Shown here: piece after piece, positions 61,883 through 64,000 of the stretch
How the letters are laid out: every line of letters starts with the position of its first letter
Position numbering within the stretch: position 1 is the stretch's first letter
Origin: JABDMH01 sp965223165
GTDB lineage: Bacteria > Bacteroidota > Bacteroidia > Chitinophagales > Saprospiraceae
DNA: 64,000 nucleotides
NCBI GenBank assembly: GCA_965223165.1
Contig: CBDCVQ010000020.1
Span: forward strand, 1,116,001-1,180,000
Reading direction: 5' to 3'
The notes under the pieces: model-generated
Databases searched by the model: none
The model's input: only the letters and a program-made list of their open reading frames with translations
What the model was told of the DNA's origin: nothing
Made by a program: the position numbers and the translations under genes

Positions 61883-62914
61883 TTGTACAAGTACTTCATT
61901 AAGCCTCTCTTATTCCTCCTTCCTCCGGAAAAGGCCCACTATTTTACGGTCGGCGTGCTCCAACAGCTTTATCGATTTCGTCTAACACGATTTTTACTAA
62001 CACGCTGGTGGCGCTGGGAATCTTCAGCCCTTGCGGTACGCAAAATGGGCCTGTCATTTAAGAATCCAATCGGCCTGGCCGCTGGGTTTGACAAGAATGG
62101 CAAGTGGGTTCGCGAAATGTCAGCCCTGGGATTTGGCTTCATTGAGGTAGGTACGGTGACGCCCTTGGCCCAGGAGGGCAATCCACGACCACGCCTCTTT
62201 CGCCTGCCTAACGATCGCGCATTGATCAACCGAATGGGCTTTAATAACGAAGGGCTGGAAAGTCTGGAGCATCAATTGTCAACCCTCGACCAGGGTGACG
62301 TGATCGTAGGTGGCAATATTGGCAAGAACAAGGACACCCCGCAAGAACGGGCGGAAGAGGACTATCTGGCCAGCTTTGATAAGTTGTTTCCGCATGTGGA
62401 CTACTTCGTCGTCAACGTCAGCTCACCCAACACCCCCGGCCTCAGAAAACTGCAGGACCGCGAGCCCCTGGACCGACTGCTCGGGAGCCTGCAAAAACGC
62501 AATCGGGCGCAAGCCAGCCCCAAGCCTTTGCTTCTCAAGATAGCTCCCGATCTCACCTTTGCCCAGTTGGAGGAAGTGATCGAAGTGGTGTTGCACCATC
62601 GCATTGATGGCATCATTGCGACCAACACTTCGTTGGACCGATCCCAGCTGCGCACGCCGTCATCTCTGCTCGAGAAGATTGGTCCGGGAGGGTTGAGTGG
62701 AGCACCCGTGGCAGGACGAGCCACCGAGGTCATCCGGTATATCAGAGAGCGCGTACCGCAGCATTTCACCATCATCGGTGTCGGAGGTATACATACCGCT
62801 GAGGAGGCGCTGGCCAAACTGGAGGCTGGCGCTGACCTGATCCAGATCTATACCGGTCTGATCTACGAGGGTCCAAAGCTGATCAAGGATATCAAGCGGG
62901 CACTGGCCAAGTAG
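61883..62914 (+). CDS. pyrD: Dihydroorotate dehydrogenase (quinone), TTG start
   Basis: Class 2 membrane-associated enzyme of pyrimidine synthesis, passing electrons to quinone. 343 residues: N-terminal amphipathic membrane-binding helices (YKYFIKPLLFLLPPEKAHYF), FMN barrel with GLAAGFDKNGKWV, NRMGFNNEG, the VNVSSPNTPGLRKLQ loop carrying the class 2 catalytic serine, KIAPDL and GVGGIHTAEEAL. The start codon is TTG at 61883: the conserved N-terminus begins exactly there and no ATG precedes it in frame after the crp stop. Confidence 0.95.
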   Translation: MYKYFIKPLLFLLPPEKAHYFTVGVLQQLYRFRLTRFLLTRWWRWESSALAVRKMGLSFKNPIGLAAGFDKNGKWVREMSALGFGFIEVGTVTPLAQEGNPRPRLFRLPNDRALINRMGFNNEGLESLEHQLSTLDQGDVIVGGNIGKNKDTPQERAEEDYLASFDKLFPHVDYFVVNVSSPNTPGLRKLQDREPLDRLLGSLQKRNRAQASPKPLLLKIAPDLTFAQLEEVIEVVLHHRIDGIIATNTSLDRSQLRTPSSLLEKIGPGGLSGAPVAGRATEVIRYIRERVPQHFTIIGVGGIHTAEEALAKLEAGADLIQIYTGLIYEGPKLIKDIKRALAK

Positions 62915-63056
62915 CTGATTTTAGAGGGGTCCCGCGTGATATTAGCATTAAGCGCTATGGCATCCTTTTTGTTTGTTTTTCAGGCATCAGGTACTCCCCC
63001 CTGAGCAAACGTAGTATTAAGAAAAACACACTATTACTATTTTTTAGAATCAGACC

Positions 63057-63161
63057 ATGGAGAAGAATGAGACTAGATCGTATTTTGCAGACTTTCGGAT
63101 CTGGATCGTCATCGTGTTGATGATCATCTTTCTCGCATTTGTTGTTCGGGCCCCTATTTGA
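63057..63161 (+). CDS. Possible 34-residue single-span membrane protein
   Basis: ATG 63057, stop 63159-63161. A charged N-terminus (MEKNETRSYFADFR) is followed by one hydrophobic helix (IWIVIVLMIIFLAFVV) and a short end RAPI. Amino-acid use is protein-like and orientation N-in is predicted. Its end overlaps the end of nadC by 8 bp, tail to tail. Leader is AT-rich. No family known; too short to prove from sequence alone. Confidence 0.4.
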   Translation: MEKNETRSYFADFRIWIVIVLMIIFLAFVVRAPI

Positions 63162-64000
63162 CGATCTTCAAGCTCAAGTCAATAGACCCCGCCGAATGAG
63201 TTAATGCACCAACGGAAATAAAATCCACCCCAGTCTGGGCATAGGCTCCCACACATTGGAGTGTGATGCCACCGGAGGCCTCTGTCTCAAACCGTCCGGC
63301 TACGGTGGCTACTGCCTCCCGGAGCAGCGGTATCTCAAAGTTGTCAAACATAATTCTGGTGATTCCTCCTTTCTCCAGCACCTCGTGTAGTTCGACGAGA
63401 TTTCGCACTTCGACAGTGATACCCAGATCCAGTCGGTGCTCCTCCAGATAAGTGTGCACCCGGTCGATGGCCCCGGCGATGCTACCACAAGCATCGATGT
63501 GGTTGTCCTTGATCATAATCCAATCATACAGTCCATTGCGATAGTTGGTACAGCCTCCGATATCCACCGCCCACTTCTCGATAAAGCGGATCAGCGGAGT
63601 AGTCTTGCGCGTGTCTAGTATCTGCGTTGTACCTCCCTCGACCTCCAGTGCAAAGCGGCTACAGAGGGTCGCGATCCCACTCATCCGCTGCATGGCATTG
63701 AGCACGAGGCGCTCGGCTCGCAGCAGAGCGCGGGTGTTGCAGTGCACGTAGAAGACTTCATCGCCCTCCTGGATGTCCTGGCCGTCCTCGATCCGCTGAT
63801 CGAATTGACAAGCCGGATCCACATGCATGAAGATCATCTTGGCCAGCTCGACCCCCGCTACGACCCCAGTGTCTTTGACCAGCAGGCGGGCGGTAGATCG
63901 GCCGTCCTCGTCGATGCAGGCATTGGAGGTGTGGTCACCTCCTCCCACGTCTTCTGCCAGCCCGTCTATGATAAACTGCTCAATCTGCTTGGGATCAATC
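63154..64000 (-). CDS. nadC: Quinolinate phosphoribosyltransferase (decarboxylating), start outside window
   Basis: Converts quinolinate and phosphoribosyl pyrophosphate to nicotinate mononucleotide in NAD synthesis. The frame is open to the window edge, so 281 residues are visible and a few N-terminal residues are missing; a GTG at 63948 is inside the conserved region and is not the start. Motifs: GLAEDVGGGDHTS, LNAMQRMSGIATLC, LDTRKTTPLIRFIEKWAV, MIKDNHI and EASGGI near the end with VDFISVGALTHS. Confidence 0.95.
   Translation of the reverse strand, partial: IDPKQIEQFIIDGLAEDVGGGDHTSNACIDEDGRSTARLLVKDTGVVAGVELAKMIFMHVDPACQFDQRIEDGQDIQEGDEVFYVHCNTRALLRAERLVLNAMQRMSGIATLCSRFALEVEGGTTQILDTRKTTPLIRFIEKWAVDIGGCTNYRNGLYDWIMIKDNHIDACGSIAGAIDRVHTYLEEHRLDLGITVEVRNLVELHEVLEKGGITRIMFDNFEIPLLREAVATVAGRFETEASGGITLQCVGAYAQTGVDFISVGALTHSAGSIDLSLKIVK

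Overview
The window is a chromosomal stretch of a Bacteroidota bacterium, most likely from the Saprospiria (Lewinella-type) lineage. This rests on four things. There are several Bacteroidota-only families (DUF4270, DUF4271, DUF4290, a DUF6427-like protein). There are type IX secretion tails: a gliding-motility-type C-terminus at 38117 and a type A sorting tail at 47500. There is a complete moxR-bat operon. Promoters repeatedly carry the Bacteroidota -7 element TAnnTTTG a short way upstream of start codons, and sometimes a -33 TTG as well. Base composition looks moderately GC-rich (roughly half or slightly above, by eye). Almost everything is core housekeeping, with no phage, integrase, CRISPR array, tRNA or rRNA. 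The placement is inference from gene content, not a phylogeny.

Layout. 1-3059: a DsbD-type thiol:disulfide protein cut by the window edge, and a membrane protein. 3231-8447: polyprenyl diphosphate synthase facing an operon of a short glycogen/starch synthase, DUF4270, DUF4290 and murA. 8636-8871: a MITE-like inverted-repeat unit. 8880-12873: a small protein, RNase R and a DUF819 membrane protein in one operon. 13369-16814: sdhCAB. 16895-17072: a palindrome, a promoter and a probable ~100-nt structured RNA. 17156-18595: asnS, preceded by a 390-bp hexanucleotide repeat. 19096-26865: moxR, DUF58 and bat genes. 27154-31015: an unknown conserved-looking protein, two small lipoproteins and a propeller/six-hairpin secreted protein. 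31012-33562: a two-component system facing a DUF1573 protein. 33743-36264: DUF4271, hemD and a Nudix hydrolase. 36283-41134: a CorC-type protein, lptC and a large surface adhesin. 41477-42890: pssA and rsmI. 42963-46682: holB, a PSP1 protein and lpd. 47066-51170: a PTPS-family enzyme, a secreted protein, and an FAD oxidoreductase/polyferredoxin pair. 51211-56382: the F-type ATP synthase genes a, c, b, delta, alpha and gamma. 56799-64000: nadE, a repeat-filled gap, dnaX, a Crp/Fnr regulator, pyrD, a 34-codon ORF and nadC (cut by the window end).

How it fits together. Respiration is well represented: succinate dehydrogenase, most of ATP synthase, lipoamide dehydrogenase, quinone-linked PyrD, and a membrane polyferredoxin with a flavoprotein. 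Envelope building is the other theme: MurA, polyprenyl carrier, LptC, PssA, Bat proteins, lipoproteins and T9SS cargo.

The most interesting signals are not new gene families but embedded regulatory or recoding features: an A10 slippery run in dnaX with stops just behind it in both other frames; a terminator/promoter overlap before murA; helically phased direct repeats between the two-component operon and DUF1573; a probable small RNA with its own promoter and U-tract end; a Nudix gene with no ordinary start codon for its conserved N-terminus; and two hexanucleotide repeat arrays directly in front of asnS and dnaX.
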